A DNA stretch of 53,531 nt, from contig CAIYYI010000632.1 in the NCBI GenBank assembly GCA_903930345.1, positions 1 through 53,531 of the forward strand, written 5' to 3'. Position numbers and translations under genes: made by a program. Under the pieces are notes generated by a model. It saw only the letters and a program-made list of their open reading frames with translations, made no database searches and was not told the origin of the DNA. Source of the DNA: an uncultured Verrucomicrobiota bacterium. Its GTDB lineage: Bacteria > Verrucomicrobiota > Verrucomicrobiia > Limisphaerales > CAIYYI01. Shown here one piece after another: positions 8,919 to 18,000 of the stretch (positions are counted from its first letter, which is position 1; every line of letters starts with the position of its first letter).

Positions 8919-9620
8919 ATGAAAAAAGCAGGCACAATTCTCGGGGTGTTGGCCGCTGTCTTGGTGCTGGCCCTCATCGTCATTTTCCTTTCCCTGAATT
9001 CCCTGGTGAAGACCGGGGTGGAAACCGTTGGGCCGCAAGTCACCAAAACGGACGTGAAGCTGGGAAGTGTCAGCTTGTCCCCGTTGTCTGGCAGCGGGCA
9101 GTTGAAGGGTTTGTTCGTGGGCAATCCGGCGGGCTACTCTTCACCCTCCGCCATCAAGGTGGGTGAGGTGCGTGTCAAGCTGCAGCCCAAATCCCTGCTC
9201 ACCGACACCATCGTGATTGACGAGATTTACATCGAGTCGCCGGAGATCACGCTGGAGAAGATGGGCAAGAACCTGAAGGAGATCCAGGCCAACGTGGATG
9301 CGATGGCGGGTGGCGGCACCAACGACACTGCCAAAGCCCAGAAGAAACTCATCGTCAAGGATCTGACTGTCAAAGGTGGCAAGGTCATTGTCGGATCCGT
9401 CACGGTGCCGCTTCCGGATGTGCATCTCACCAACATCGGGGTGGGGGGCAAGCCGGTGACGGCAGCCGGGCTGATCAATGAGATTCTCAAGCCCACGCTC
9501 TCCAACGTGATGAACGTGGCGGGGGAAGCCCTCAAAAAAGTGGGCCAAACCCTGGAAAATGTGGGCAAGGAAGGCGTGGACAAGGCCAAGGGCCTGCTCG
9601 ACGTCTTCAAAAAGAAATAG
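8919..9620 (+). CDS. AsmA-like membrane-anchored protein
   Basis: A 233-residue protein with one N-terminal membrane segment (about residues 7-28) and a periplasmic domain. The block GNPAGYSSPSAIKVGEVRVKLQPKSLLTDTIVIDEIYIESPEITLE is the recurring strand pattern of short AsmA/DUF748-like proteins, a fold tied in larger relatives to lipid transport or outer-membrane homeostasis. It ends in an amphipathic Lys-rich helix (NVMNVAGEALKKVGQTLENVG). It lies directly after the helical lipoprotein, so the two may work together at the envelope. Assignment is by pattern only. Confidence 0.7.
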   Translation: MKKAGTILGVLAAVLVLALIVIFLSLNSLVKTGVETVGPQVTKTDVKLGSVSLSPLSGSGQLKGLFVGNPAGYSSPSAIKVGEVRVKLQPKSLLTDTIVIDEIYIESPEITLEKMGKNLKEIQANVDAMAGGGTNDTAKAQKKLIVKDLTVKGGKVIVGSVTVPLPDVHLTNIGVGGKPVTAAGLINEILKPTLSNVMNVAGEALKKVGQTLENVGKEGVDKAKGLLDVFKKK

Positions 9621-9649
9621 CCTGGCAATGTTTGGTGGCGGACGGGCGC

Positions 9650-10909
9650 TCAGCGGCCCAAGTCATAGCAACTGAGCGAACGTCCGTCACGAACATACAA
9701 CTTCTGACCGGCCAGCGCCGGATGGCTCCAGGTGGTGCCGCACGCCTGCACCCTGCCCAATTCCTCGTAGCCGGTGGCCTGTTGTTTCAGCATGGTCAAA
9801 ACCCCGTTGTTTGAGAGCACCAGCAGTTTTCCGTCCGCCGCGATCAGCGCGCTGTAGTCCTTCTCGTCCCGCCCAAACCCGGTCTGCGACCACTTCAGTT
9901 GACCGGTGGCGGCTTCCACGCAGATCAAATCCCGGCTGGAGCCCTGGCTGTAGAGATGGTCACCGGCCAGCACCGGGGTGGAGATGTTGATGCGGTGGCT
10001 CTTGTTGGCCCAAACCGTGGTGGCGGTCCATTGTCCGCCTGCCTGTTTGATACGGAGGCAGACCAGTCCGATGGTCTGGGAGTTCACGAAAATGTCATCG
10101 CCCCGCAGCACTGGCGTGGCGGCATGCCGTTTGGCTCCGGTTTTCAACGGCACCCGCCAGAGAATGGTGCCGCGCTCCAGTTCAACCCCCATCAGGGCTT
10201 CGGCGGTGAACGCGATCACCTGGCGGGTGCCGGCCAGCGTGCTCACCAGCAGGGAGGAATAGGCGGCTTCATCCTGGCCGGCATGCCAGAGCAGTTTGCC
10301 GGTGGCTTTGTCCAGGCAGACCAGGCTGTGGTCATTGGTGCCGCCCGCCGGCAGGATCAGGCGCTGGTCATCAATCACCCCGCATCCGTTGTTGCCCCGC
10401 CGGGAAGCGGTGCCTTCATTCGCCTTGCTGCCGAGGAATTTCACCCCAAAGGTGCGCTCGAAACCGGCCTCCCACACCACTTTGCCATCCGCCAGGTTCA
10501 GACACCGGAACTCTCCGTTGCACGCCTGGGCATAAACCCGGTCCCCATCCAGGATGGGTGTGGATCTTGGCCCTTTTCCCCATTCATCCCCAAAGGCGGC
10601 CGTCATCGGGGTGTGCCATTGTTCCTGGCCGTTGGCGGTGTTTACCCGGTGGGCAACCTCCTGCCCCTCCTGTTCATCCAGATAAACCAGGGTGCTCCCG
10701 CTCACCACGGGGGAGGAAAAGCCGCCCCCGACAGCTATTTGCCAAACCGGTTTTAATTCCGCCGGCAGGCGGGCGGGTAGGGTGATTGGTGGAGAGGCGT
10801 GGCCATCTCGCGACGGACCACGCCACTGGGGCCAGTCCCCCGCCGGGCAGGAAAGGGCAAGCAGACAACCGGCCAAGAGACCGCACAGGGTGGAACGGGC
10901 GTTGAACAT
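9650..10909 (-). CDS. PQQ-type beta-propeller protein, exported
   Basis: A 419-residue protein with a leader (CGLLAGCLLALSCPAG) followed by DWPQWRGPSRDG, the hallmark opening of exported PQQ-repeat proteins of Planctomycetes and Verrucomicrobia. Repeated W-x-(4-6)-G-x-x-x-x-(S/T)-P-V-x blades follow (for example GGGFSSPVVSGSTLVYLDEQEG and NISTPVLAGDHLYSQGSSRDLI). No dehydrogenase active-site motif is visible, so it is more likely a BamB-like scaffold or a binding protein than an enzyme. It begins 68 bp after the end of galE on the same strand and may be co-transcribed with it. Confidence 0.85.
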   Translation of the reverse strand: MFNARSTLCGLLAGCLLALSCPAGDWPQWRGPSRDGHASPPITLPARLPAELKPVWQIAVGGGFSSPVVSGSTLVYLDEQEGQEVAHRVNTANGQEQWHTPMTAAFGDEWGKGPRSTPILDGDRVYAQACNGEFRCLNLADGKVVWEAGFERTFGVKFLGSKANEGTASRRGNNGCGVIDDQRLILPAGGTNDHSLVCLDKATGKLLWHAGQDEAAYSSLLVSTLAGTRQVIAFTAEALMGVELERGTILWRVPLKTGAKRHAATPVLRGDDIFVNSQTIGLVCLRIKQAGGQWTATTVWANKSHRINISTPVLAGDHLYSQGSSRDLICVEAATGQLKWSQTGFGRDEKDYSALIAADGKLLVLSNNGVLTMLKQQATGYEELGRVQACGTTWSHPALAGQKLYVRDGRSLSCYDLGR

Positions 10910-10977
10910 GCGGCCAGTCTAACCGAGTCGGCCCGCGCGGTTCAAGTTTGTTGCAAAATTCCTCTTCCCCGGGCGGA

Positions 10978-11949
10978 CTAATCCGGATACCCCTCCGGGT
11001 GGGCCTGGTGCCAGGCCCAGGCGGTGCGGACAATGTCCTCCAGCTTGGGATATTGCGGGTTCCAGCCCAGTTCGGCGCGGGCCTTCACGGCGGCGGCCAC
11101 CAACTTGGGCGGGTCGCCCGGTCGGCGGGGTTTGGCGATGACCGGAATCGCCTTGCCGGTGATTTTTTCGCAGGTCTGAATCACTTCCTTGACCGAGTAG
11201 CCATCCCCATTGCCCAGATTGAAAAAGCCGACTTTGCCAGGGTCCAAGGCCTGGATGTGCGCCTGCGCCAGGTCAATGATGTGGATGTAATCCCGAATGC
11301 AGGTGCCATCGGGCGTGGGGTAATCCGTACCGAAAATCTCGCAGTGGGACTTTTTGCCCTGCACCACCTGCAAGACGTTGGGAATCAAATGGGTTTCGAT
11401 CCGGTGGTGTTCCCCGAACTGGCCGCTGGCGCCGGCGGCGTTGAAATAGCGGAAAGCGACAAACTCCAAACGGTGCAACTGGTGGTACCAGGAGAGAATC
11501 CTCTCGAACATGAGCTTGGATTCCCCATAAGGATTGACCGGTTTTTGGGCGAGATCCTCGGTCATGGGCATCCGTTCCGGCACCCCGTAAGTGGCGCAGG
11601 TGGAGCTGAAGACGAACTTCCTCACCCCGGCTTCCAGGGCGCTATCCAAGAGGTTGAGGCCACCGGAAACGTTATTGCGGAAGTACTTGCCAGGATTGGT
11701 CATGGATTCGCCGACCAAGGCATTGGCCGCGAAGTGCAGCACGGCTTCCGCTTGGGCGGTTTTGAGCGCCTGGGCGATCACCGGGCGATCCTGCAGATCC
11801 CCCTGCACGAATTGAGCCCGTGGGTCCACCGCCGAGCGGTGCCCTTCCGTCAGGTTGTCAAACACCGTGACGTTGTGCCCGATATTCAGCAATTGCTCCA
11901 CGCAAACCGACCCGATGTATCCGGCTCCGCCGGTCACAAACACATTCAT
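10978..11949 (-). CDS. galE: UDP-glucose 4-epimerase
   Basis: A 323-residue short-chain dehydrogenase/reductase that interconverts UDP-galactose and UDP-glucose in the Leloir pathway. The NAD-binding glycine motif TGGAGYIG is at residues 6-13, the catalytic Ser/Thr is in FSSTCATYG (about 115-122), and the Y-x-x-x-K pair is Tyr141/Lys145 in NPYGESK. FRYFNAAGA and GTCIRDYIHI are further GalE signatures. Length is typical. Another Leloir gene, galK, is at 50564-51745. Confidence 0.95.
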   Translation of the reverse strand: MNVFVTGGAGYIGSVCVEQLLNIGHNVTVFDNLTEGHRSAVDPRAQFVQGDLQDRPVIAQALKTAQAEAVLHFAANALVGESMTNPGKYFRNNVSGGLNLLDSALEAGVRKFVFSSTCATYGVPERMPMTEDLAQKPVNPYGESKLMFERILSWYHQLHRLEFVAFRYFNAAGASGQFGEHHRIETHLIPNVLQVVQGKKSHCEIFGTDYPTPDGTCIRDYIHIIDLAQAHIQALDPGKVGFFNLGNGDGYSVKEVIQTCEKITGKAIPVIAKPRRPGDPPKLVAAAVKARAELGWNPQYPKLEDIVRTAWAWHQAHPEGYPD

Positions 11950-12219
11950 GCCCCCCCACGCTAATAACCAGAGAAGCGGACGACAACGAAAAACTGAACC
12001 GGGACCGGAATGGTCCAGTTGCGCACGCGCGCCGGACAGCCGGAGGAAACTATTTGCATTTTAGTCGCTTTTGACCGATACTCCTCAGCGGCTAGACCAC
12101 ATGCGTCTTTGGACATGGAAGATCATCAGGTGAGCGGCTAGTTCAGTGGTGATTTGAATCCCGGCCGTCGGGAACAGTCTTTGGAGTGTGCAGGCGTCTA
12201 AGTAATCGAATACAGTACA
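11950..12219. other. Divergent region and leader of the RRM gene
   Basis: Between galE (minus) and the RRM gene (plus). The 150 bases before 12220 include a small CCCG/CGGG hairpin (12160-12172) and no clear Shine-Dalgarno before the ATG. A structured, perhaps temperature-sensitive leader is plausible for this gene class but not demonstrated. Confidence 0.4.
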
Positions 12220-12663
12220 ATGAGCAATAAGTTGTTTGTGGGAAACCTTTCCTACAATGTCTCCGAGAATGATCTTCAGGATCTGTTTGCCCAATATGGC
12301 GCCGTCACTGAAGTCAACTTAATGATGGATCGGGTCAGTGGCCGCCCGCGTGGCTTTGCCTTCGTGACTATGTCCAGCAAGGAATCAGCGGATGCCGCCA
12401 TCCAGGCCCTGCACGGCAATAACTGGGAAGGCCGCCCGCTCACAGTGAATGAGGCGCGCCCGCGCGAGGAACGTCCGGCGTTCCGCAGCGGTGGCGGCGG
12501 CGGCGGTGGTGAACGCCGCAGTGGCGGCGGTGGTGGTGGTGGTGGCGGCGGCGGCGGTTTCCGGGGTGGTCGTGGTGGTGGTGGCGGCGGCGAGGGCCGT
12601 GGCGGCGACCGCGGTGGCTACCGTGGTGATAGCCGCGGCGAGGGCCGCAGTGACCGCTACTGA
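12220..12663 (+). CDS. Glycine-rich RRM RNA-binding protein
   Basis: A 147-residue protein with one RNA-recognition motif, RNP2 as LFVGNL (5-10) and RNP1 as RGFAFVTM (44-51). A tail from about residue 91 consists almost only of Gly with Arg, Asp and Ser (GGYRGDSRGEG...). This matches the single-RRM glycine-rich proteins of cyanobacteria and many PVC bacteria, which bind RNA in the cytoplasm and are often cold-induced in the groups studied. The gene stands alone, with its own terminator downstream at 12697-12729. The low-complexity tail is encoded by a GGT/GGC run that may vary in length between strains. Confidence 0.93.
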   Translation: MSNKLFVGNLSYNVSENDLQDLFAQYGAVTEVNLMMDRVSGRPRGFAFVTMSSKESADAAIQALHGNNWEGRPLTVNEARPREERPAFRSGGGGGGGERRSGGGGGGGGGGGGFRGGRGGGGGGEGRGGDRGGYRGDSRGEGRSDRY

Positions 12664-12696
12664 GTCGGTTTGATTTTAAACAATTTGGCGGGAAGA

Positions 12697-12729
12697 GGGG
12701 GGCTCACACTACCCATGGGCTCCCCTTTT
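12697..12729 (+). terminator. Intrinsic terminator after the RRM gene
   Basis: Arms GGGGGGCTC (12697-12705) and GGGCTCCCC (12717-12725) form a 9-bp stem with two G-U pairs, followed by TTTT. It separates the RRM gene from the desaturase. Confidence 0.65.
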
Positions 12730-12758
12730 CTGTCACCAGAAGAATCCATCTGTCGTTT

Positions 12759-13925
12759 ATGTTGCGAATTCCCTGGAAGCAGGTCAACTGGCTGAACAGC
12801 CTGTTCCTTATCTTCACGTTGTTGCTCACCCTTACCGCCGTCCCCATTTACCTGTGGCGTTACGGGCTTGATTGGTTCCAAGTCTCCCTCTTTGTGGTCA
12901 TGTTCATGGCCACCGGCATGAGCATCACGTTGGGTTACCACCGGTTGTTTTCCCACCGTGCCTTCGCGGCCAATCCGGTCATCCGTTTTCTGACCCTGGT
13001 CTTTGGGGCGGCGGCGTTTGAGAATTCCGCCCTCTGCTGGTCTGCGGACCATCGCCGCCACCACAAACACGTGGATCACGACGAGGATCCCTACGATATC
13101 TCCAAGGGCTTTTTCCACGCGCACATGGGCTGGATCATGATCAAGCTGGAACCCCACACCTCCTTTGATTACGCCAAGGATCTGCTGCGGGACCGGTTGG
13201 TGATGTGGCAGCACCGATACTATGTGCCGATCGCGATCACCGCCGGCTATCTGTTGCCCGCCCTGATCGGGGGCTTGTGGAATGGTGTCCATGGGGCATT
13301 GGGCGGGTTGCTGATCGCTGGCATTGCCCGGACGGTTTGTGTCCAGCAGATGACGTTCTTCATCAATTCCCTCTGCCACACCATCGGGAACCGGCCGTAT
13401 TCCAGCCAGTGTACTGCGCGGGACAGCGGACTGATGGCGTTTTTCACCTTTGGCGAGGGTTACCATAATTTTCATCACGCCTTCCAGCATGACTACCGCA
13501 ACGGGGTGAAGCCGTGGCAGTTTGATCCCACCAAATGGGCCATCTGGCTGCTGTGCAAATTCGGCCTGGCCAAGGATCTCCGGCGTGTTCCGGAAGGGCG
13601 CATCATGATGGCCGAGGTGGCGGAGCAGCAGCGTCTGCTGTCCAACCGCCTGGAGGTGCTGCATATCCCCACGCATGCCGAGCGTCTGCGTGAGCGCATG
13701 GCGGCGGCCCAGGCTTCCCTGCATGAAGCGTTTGTTCGCTGGGAAAAGCTGGAGTCCGAATATGCCCAAAGCATGGAGCGCAAGCTTAATGCCTCCCGTG
13801 AAAAACTGGCGGAGCTGCAGCGGGAAGTGCGGGATGCCCGTGACCGGGTGTATGCGGCAATGCGGGAATGGCGGGAAACGCACCAGTCGATTCTCAGCCA
13901 ACTCGCGGAGGCCGCTCCGGCCTGA
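12759..13925 (+). CDS. Delta-9-type fatty acid desaturase
   Basis: A 388-residue integral membrane acyl desaturase. All three histidine boxes are intact: H61-R-L-F-S-H66, H98-R-R-H-H102 and H237-N-F-H-H in EGYHNFHH (233-240), which together hold the di-iron centre. Hydrophobic segments at about 14-34, 42-60, 76-92, 156-176 and 180-196 give the usual two membrane hairpins. Residues about 285-388 are an added charged, coiled-coil-like tail (EQQRLLSNRLEVL ... REKLAELQREVRDARDRV) that ordinary bacterial desaturases lack. It probably introduces a double bond into acyl chains to adjust membrane fluidity. No Shine-Dalgarno is obvious. Confidence 0.92.
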   Translation: MLRIPWKQVNWLNSLFLIFTLLLTLTAVPIYLWRYGLDWFQVSLFVVMFMATGMSITLGYHRLFSHRAFAANPVIRFLTLVFGAAAFENSALCWSADHRRHHKHVDHDEDPYDISKGFFHAHMGWIMIKLEPHTSFDYAKDLLRDRLVMWQHRYYVPIAITAGYLLPALIGGLWNGVHGALGGLLIAGIARTVCVQQMTFFINSLCHTIGNRPYSSQCTARDSGLMAFFTFGEGYHNFHHAFQHDYRNGVKPWQFDPTKWAIWLLCKFGLAKDLRRVPEGRIMMAEVAEQQRLLSNRLEVLHIPTHAERLRERMAAAQASLHEAFVRWEKLESEYAQSMERKLNASREKLAELQREVRDARDRVYAAMREWRETHQSILSQLAEAAPA

Positions 13926-13959
13926 CCCTCTGGTTCCGGTGGGCGATGGTTTCTTTTTC

Positions 13960-13990
13960 AACGGCATCATGACTGGCTCATGGTGCCGTT
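13960..13990. terminator. Strong hairpin between convergent genes
   Basis: AACGGCATCATGA (13960-13972) pairs with TCATGGTGCCGTT (13978-13990) over 13 bp with one G-T, around a 5-base loop. It lies between the desaturase and cyclophilin stops. Neither side has a clean T-run, so it may act as a transcript end stabiliser or a bidirectional terminator of atypical form. Confidence 0.5.
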
Positions 13991-14009
13991 GTCCTTTGGT
14001 GGGTGGGGG

Positions 14010-14918
14010 TTATTGGCCCGAGTAATTGACTTGGACGCGGTAAAACCGGGGCTGGGAGGGCGATGCCGAGTCGCTTGCCTGCAAACGCTGTCCGTTTCCG
14101 TTGGTGGTCACCAGGGTCTGCCACTGCGGCGGAAACTGTGTGGTGAACTCCACCTTGTTCACGCGGTTGCTCACGCTGTTCCAGGAGATCGTTCGCACAC
14201 TGTTGGTCATCGTCACCTTGACACTCAGCAGGGTTACATCCACGTAGATGAGTTCCTCGTAACTTGGTCCCCTTGCTCCGGTGTAGCTCACGGGCAGTTC
14301 GGCGAGCACTCCGCCGAGATTGACTACTCGGTCACCAAAAGAGCGGCCAATGAATTGGTTGAGCACATTGGTGCCCCCAATGGTATGCCCAAATACCGTG
14401 TAGCCGCCACTGATATTGGTATTGTCTAAGGAGACCGAGTTGTTGCCGAGGTTGAAGAAAAACTGACTGGTGGCGGAATCTGGATCGCTGGTTCTCGCCA
14501 TCGCAATGGTGCCGTAGGTGTTGCTGAAAAAGCGCCCTTGAGATGTTTCGTTCCGGATTGGCGGAAATGTCGGAAGATAATACAGACCAGGGGTGACAAA
14601 ACGATTGGAGGTGTAGATGCCGCCCCCTTGCACCACAAAACCCGACAACCCGCTTATTATGTCAACTGGGCAGCGGTGAAAAATACTATCCTTGTAGAGT
14701 CCGGCATTCACATAGCGCATAAAGTTTTGCACCGTGACCGGTTTGTCCTGATCGTACAATTCCACCTCGATGTCACCGTAAATTGTCCGGAATTGGGCCA
14801 GGGTTCCCGCAGAGGCCGCACTGGCCAAGGCCAGCCACGCTGTCAGAAACAGCCAGGCACCCAGCATCCGGACGCCGCGTTTTCGCGGTGCGTCCCCGTC
14901 AATCAAAGTCAACGCCAT
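14010..14918 (-). CDS. Exported cyclophilin-type peptidyl-prolyl isomerase
   Basis: A 302-residue protein with a leader from about residue 18 (MLGAWLFLTAWLALASAASAG), then a cyclophilin domain. Family marks are GDIEVELYDQDKPVTVQNFMRYVNAGLY, FHR, FVVQGGG, and SATSQFFFNLGNN. It would catalyse proline isomerisation and assist folding outside the cytoplasm. The canonical catalytic Arg is present in the FHR motif. Residues about 230-302 form a short extra C-terminal domain (NSVRTISWNSVSNRVNKVEFTTQF...FYRVQVNY) typical of exported Verrucomicrobia proteins. The start at 14918 has a weak GGGGA upstream; a start at 14867 directly at the leader is the alternative. Confidence 0.85.
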   Translation of the reverse strand: MALTLIDGDAPRKRGVRMLGAWLFLTAWLALASAASAGTLAQFRTIYGDIEVELYDQDKPVTVQNFMRYVNAGLYKDSIFHRCPVDIISGLSGFVVQGGGIYTSNRFVTPGLYYLPTFPPIRNETSQGRFFSNTYGTIAMARTSDPDSATSQFFFNLGNNSVSLDNTNISGGYTVFGHTIGGTNVLNQFIGRSFGDRVVNLGGVLAELPVSYTGARGPSYEELIYVDVTLLSVKVTMTNSVRTISWNSVSNRVNKVEFTTQFPPQWQTLVTTNGNGQRLQASDSASPSQPRFYRVQVNYSGQ

Positions 14919-15050
14919 GTTGGTAATTTCCCCATATGGACCATTTTATGTCAAAGCCAAATCCCAGCCTCACGGCCGAAACCGAATGGCAGGCAAAATG
15001 CCCCTTTCTTTATTCCATGCGAGCCAGGTTTTGTTAATATCCGGGGCGTC

Positions 15051-18000
15051 ATGAACAAGCAGTTCCACCGTTTTGCTCGCGGCTTTCACGGTCGAAAGTG
15101 GTTTTCCCCGTGTCTGGCCATCCTGATTCTCTTCGTTTTTTGCCCAGCCCTGCTGCAGTCAGTTTGTGGGCAGACGGCGGCCAGCCTGGCTTTCAGCGAT
15201 CCGGCCAATACCCTTCCGGCCCCCGCGTGGGCGGTGGGGCAGGCCAGCCGGGAGCCCAATCTCGATGTGTTTCCCGCCTTTCAAAAACCACCGCCCGGCT
15301 TTGGCGTGGTGCCGTTCTACTGGTGGCTAGGAGACCCCTTGACCCGGGCGCGGCTCGGATGGGAGTTGGATCAATTGAGCGGTATGGGCATCTGCGGCTT
15401 GCAGATCAACTACGCCCACACTGACAAGGGGGGGCACAGTTATGGGCTCACGATCCCCAGTGATCCACCCCTGTTTTCTGAGGAGTGGTGGCAATTGGTC
15501 GGCTGGTTCATGCGGGAGGGCAAGCAGCGGGGCATGGCGGTCAGCCTCAGTGATTACACTCTGGGTGCCGGTCAGGGCTGGTGCGTGGATGAGATGCTGC
15601 GCGCGAATCCCGACCTGGGCGGAATGCGGCTGCGTTTGGTCAAGGGGGCTGCTCCGGCTGATGCCCTGGTCTCCGCTGATGTTCCCGGTGAGGGGGGACA
15701 ACCGCAAAAGGTATCGGTTTGCGTTGAGAAAGTGCCGTTCTCGTATGATCCATTAAACCCGCAGTCGGGGGCGCAGTATGCCAAGCATTTTTTCGGCAAG
15801 TTTGAAGATCACTTCCCCGGCGAGGGCGGCAAGGGATTGAACTTCTTCTTCTCCGATGAACTGACGTTCGGCGTGAACGGTCGGCTGTGGACCCCCCGGT
15901 TCGCCGAGGAATTCAAACGGCGCAAGGGCTACGACCTGGTGCCGGAACTGCCCGCTTTGTTCATGGACACCGGGCCGCGCACCCCGAAGGTGCGGCTGGA
16001 TTATAGCGATGTGATGGTGGCGCTGACCGAGGAGGGCTTCTGGAAGCCGATTTTTGACTGGCACCAGCAGCGCGGCATGACCATGGGCTGCGACCACGGC
16101 GGCCGGGGCCGGGATGTGACGGAGTTCGGCGACTACTTTCGCACGCAGCGCTGGAACCAGGGTCCGGGGTGCGACCAGCCCAGCCTGGGCCGGAACCTCA
16201 TCAAGACCAAGGTGGCGAGCTCCATCGCTCACCTTTACCAGCGCCCCCGGGTCTGGTTGGAAGGCTATTACGGCAGTGGCTGGGGGACGACCTCCGCCGG
16301 GCTGGTGGACGCGACCTTTGCCAATTTTGTCATGGGCCACAACCTGCTCTCGTTCCACGGCCTCTATTATTCCACCCACGGCGGCTGGTGGGAATGGGCG
16401 CCGCCGTGCAACGGTTTCCGCATGCCCTACTGGCCGCAGATGCGCGGGTTCATGGATTGCGTCCAGCGCCTCAGCTACCTGCTCACCCAGGGGGACCACC
16501 GCTGCGATGTGGCCATTCTCTACCCGGTGGCCCCCATGGAGGCCGGTCTGGGCGGGGCTGAGGCCGTGCAGGCGGCCTTCCGCACCAGTGAGCAGATTTA
16601 TGCCCGGGGCGTGGACTTTGATTTCATGGATTTCGAATCCCTCGCCCGGGCCACCGTCTCGGGCGGGGAACTGCGCGTTTCCGGCGAGGTCTATCGGGTG
16701 CTGGTGCTGCCGGCCATGCGGGCGGTGCGCCACTCGACCCTGCAAAAGGCGCTCGAGTTTCAGCGCGCGGGCGGGATAGTCCTGGCGGTGGGCGCTTTGC
16801 CGGAGGTCAGCGACCGCCTGGGACGGAACGATCCAGAGGTGGAGGTGATAGTGAAGGAGCTGTTCCCCAACGGGCCGGTGGATGACGTGCTGGCCCGGTT
16901 GCCGGGGCGCGATTTTGAACGCCTTGATCCGCTCCCGGGCCAGGGCAAAGGGGGTGGTTATGTCCTGCACCGCAAGTTGGGGGGGCGTGATCTCTACGCC
17001 GTTTACGATCTGCCCCAGGCCACGGTCTGCCGTTTCCGCGCCACGGGCCGCGTTGAGCTGTGGGATCCCTGGACCGGCCAGGTGCGTCCGCTGCCCGTCC
17101 GGTCCCAGCGGGATGGGTTTACGGAGCTGGCCTTGCCACTCACGGAGAAGGAGATCAACCTCATTGTTTTCAGCCCGGGCCAGCCCGAGATCGTCCGGCC
17201 CGAGCCCGAGCCGGTCCCCACCGTGGTGAAGCTGGACGGGCCATGGGAATTTGAGCTGAAGCCGACGCTGGACAACCGATGGGGTGACTACCATTGGCCG
17301 CCGACGCCAACGTTGATCGGGGCCGAGGCGCGCCAGATGGAATATACGGAAGGCGACCCCACCAACGGACCCTGGCGCAGGGTGACCGCCACCTTTGGCC
17401 CGCAATTCTGGAAGCTGGGTCCGGTTGGCAAACTGGCCGATGAGGCCACGCTGAAGCCGGACGGCCAATGGAAGTCCTGTGAGTTCTCCTGGCGGTGGGG
17501 TGTGGAGAATGATCCGGGGCATCAGGGCTACCACGGCCTGAAGGAAGAGGTGCCTGACGAATTCCTCACTTTCGGCAAGGCCAGGTTCACCGGGACCGGC
17601 ACCACTTACGAGCCAGAGGGGGCGGGGGGCAGTTATTACCTGTGGACAACGGTTGCGGCCTCGCGTGACCAGACGGCCCATGCCGTCACAGGCGCCCTCA
17701 AGCCGGCCAAAGTGTGGCTGAATGGCAGCGCTGTCACGGGCAGCCAGCTCGCCCTGAAGGCGGGGGCCAACCCGCTGCTCCTGCGCTATGACAAACCCGG
17801 CCGGACCTTTTTCGTGGTCTCGACCTCCCCGGAGCCGTCGGTGGCGGCTGCGGAGGCGTTGCCGCCGGAGGCTTGCTGGATCTGGTATCCGAACGACAAG
17901 TCCACCGCCAACCTGTGGTTCTGGAAAGGATTTGACCTCACTTCGGTGGCCTCCCCGGCCCGCCTGCGCATCACCTGCGACAATGGCTACACGGTGTTGG

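Noticed and set aside
12131-12172. tRNA-like text (GGCTAGTTCAGTGGT) in the RRM leader
   Set aside because: It resembles an A box, but no acceptor stem, anticodon arm or T loop can be folded.
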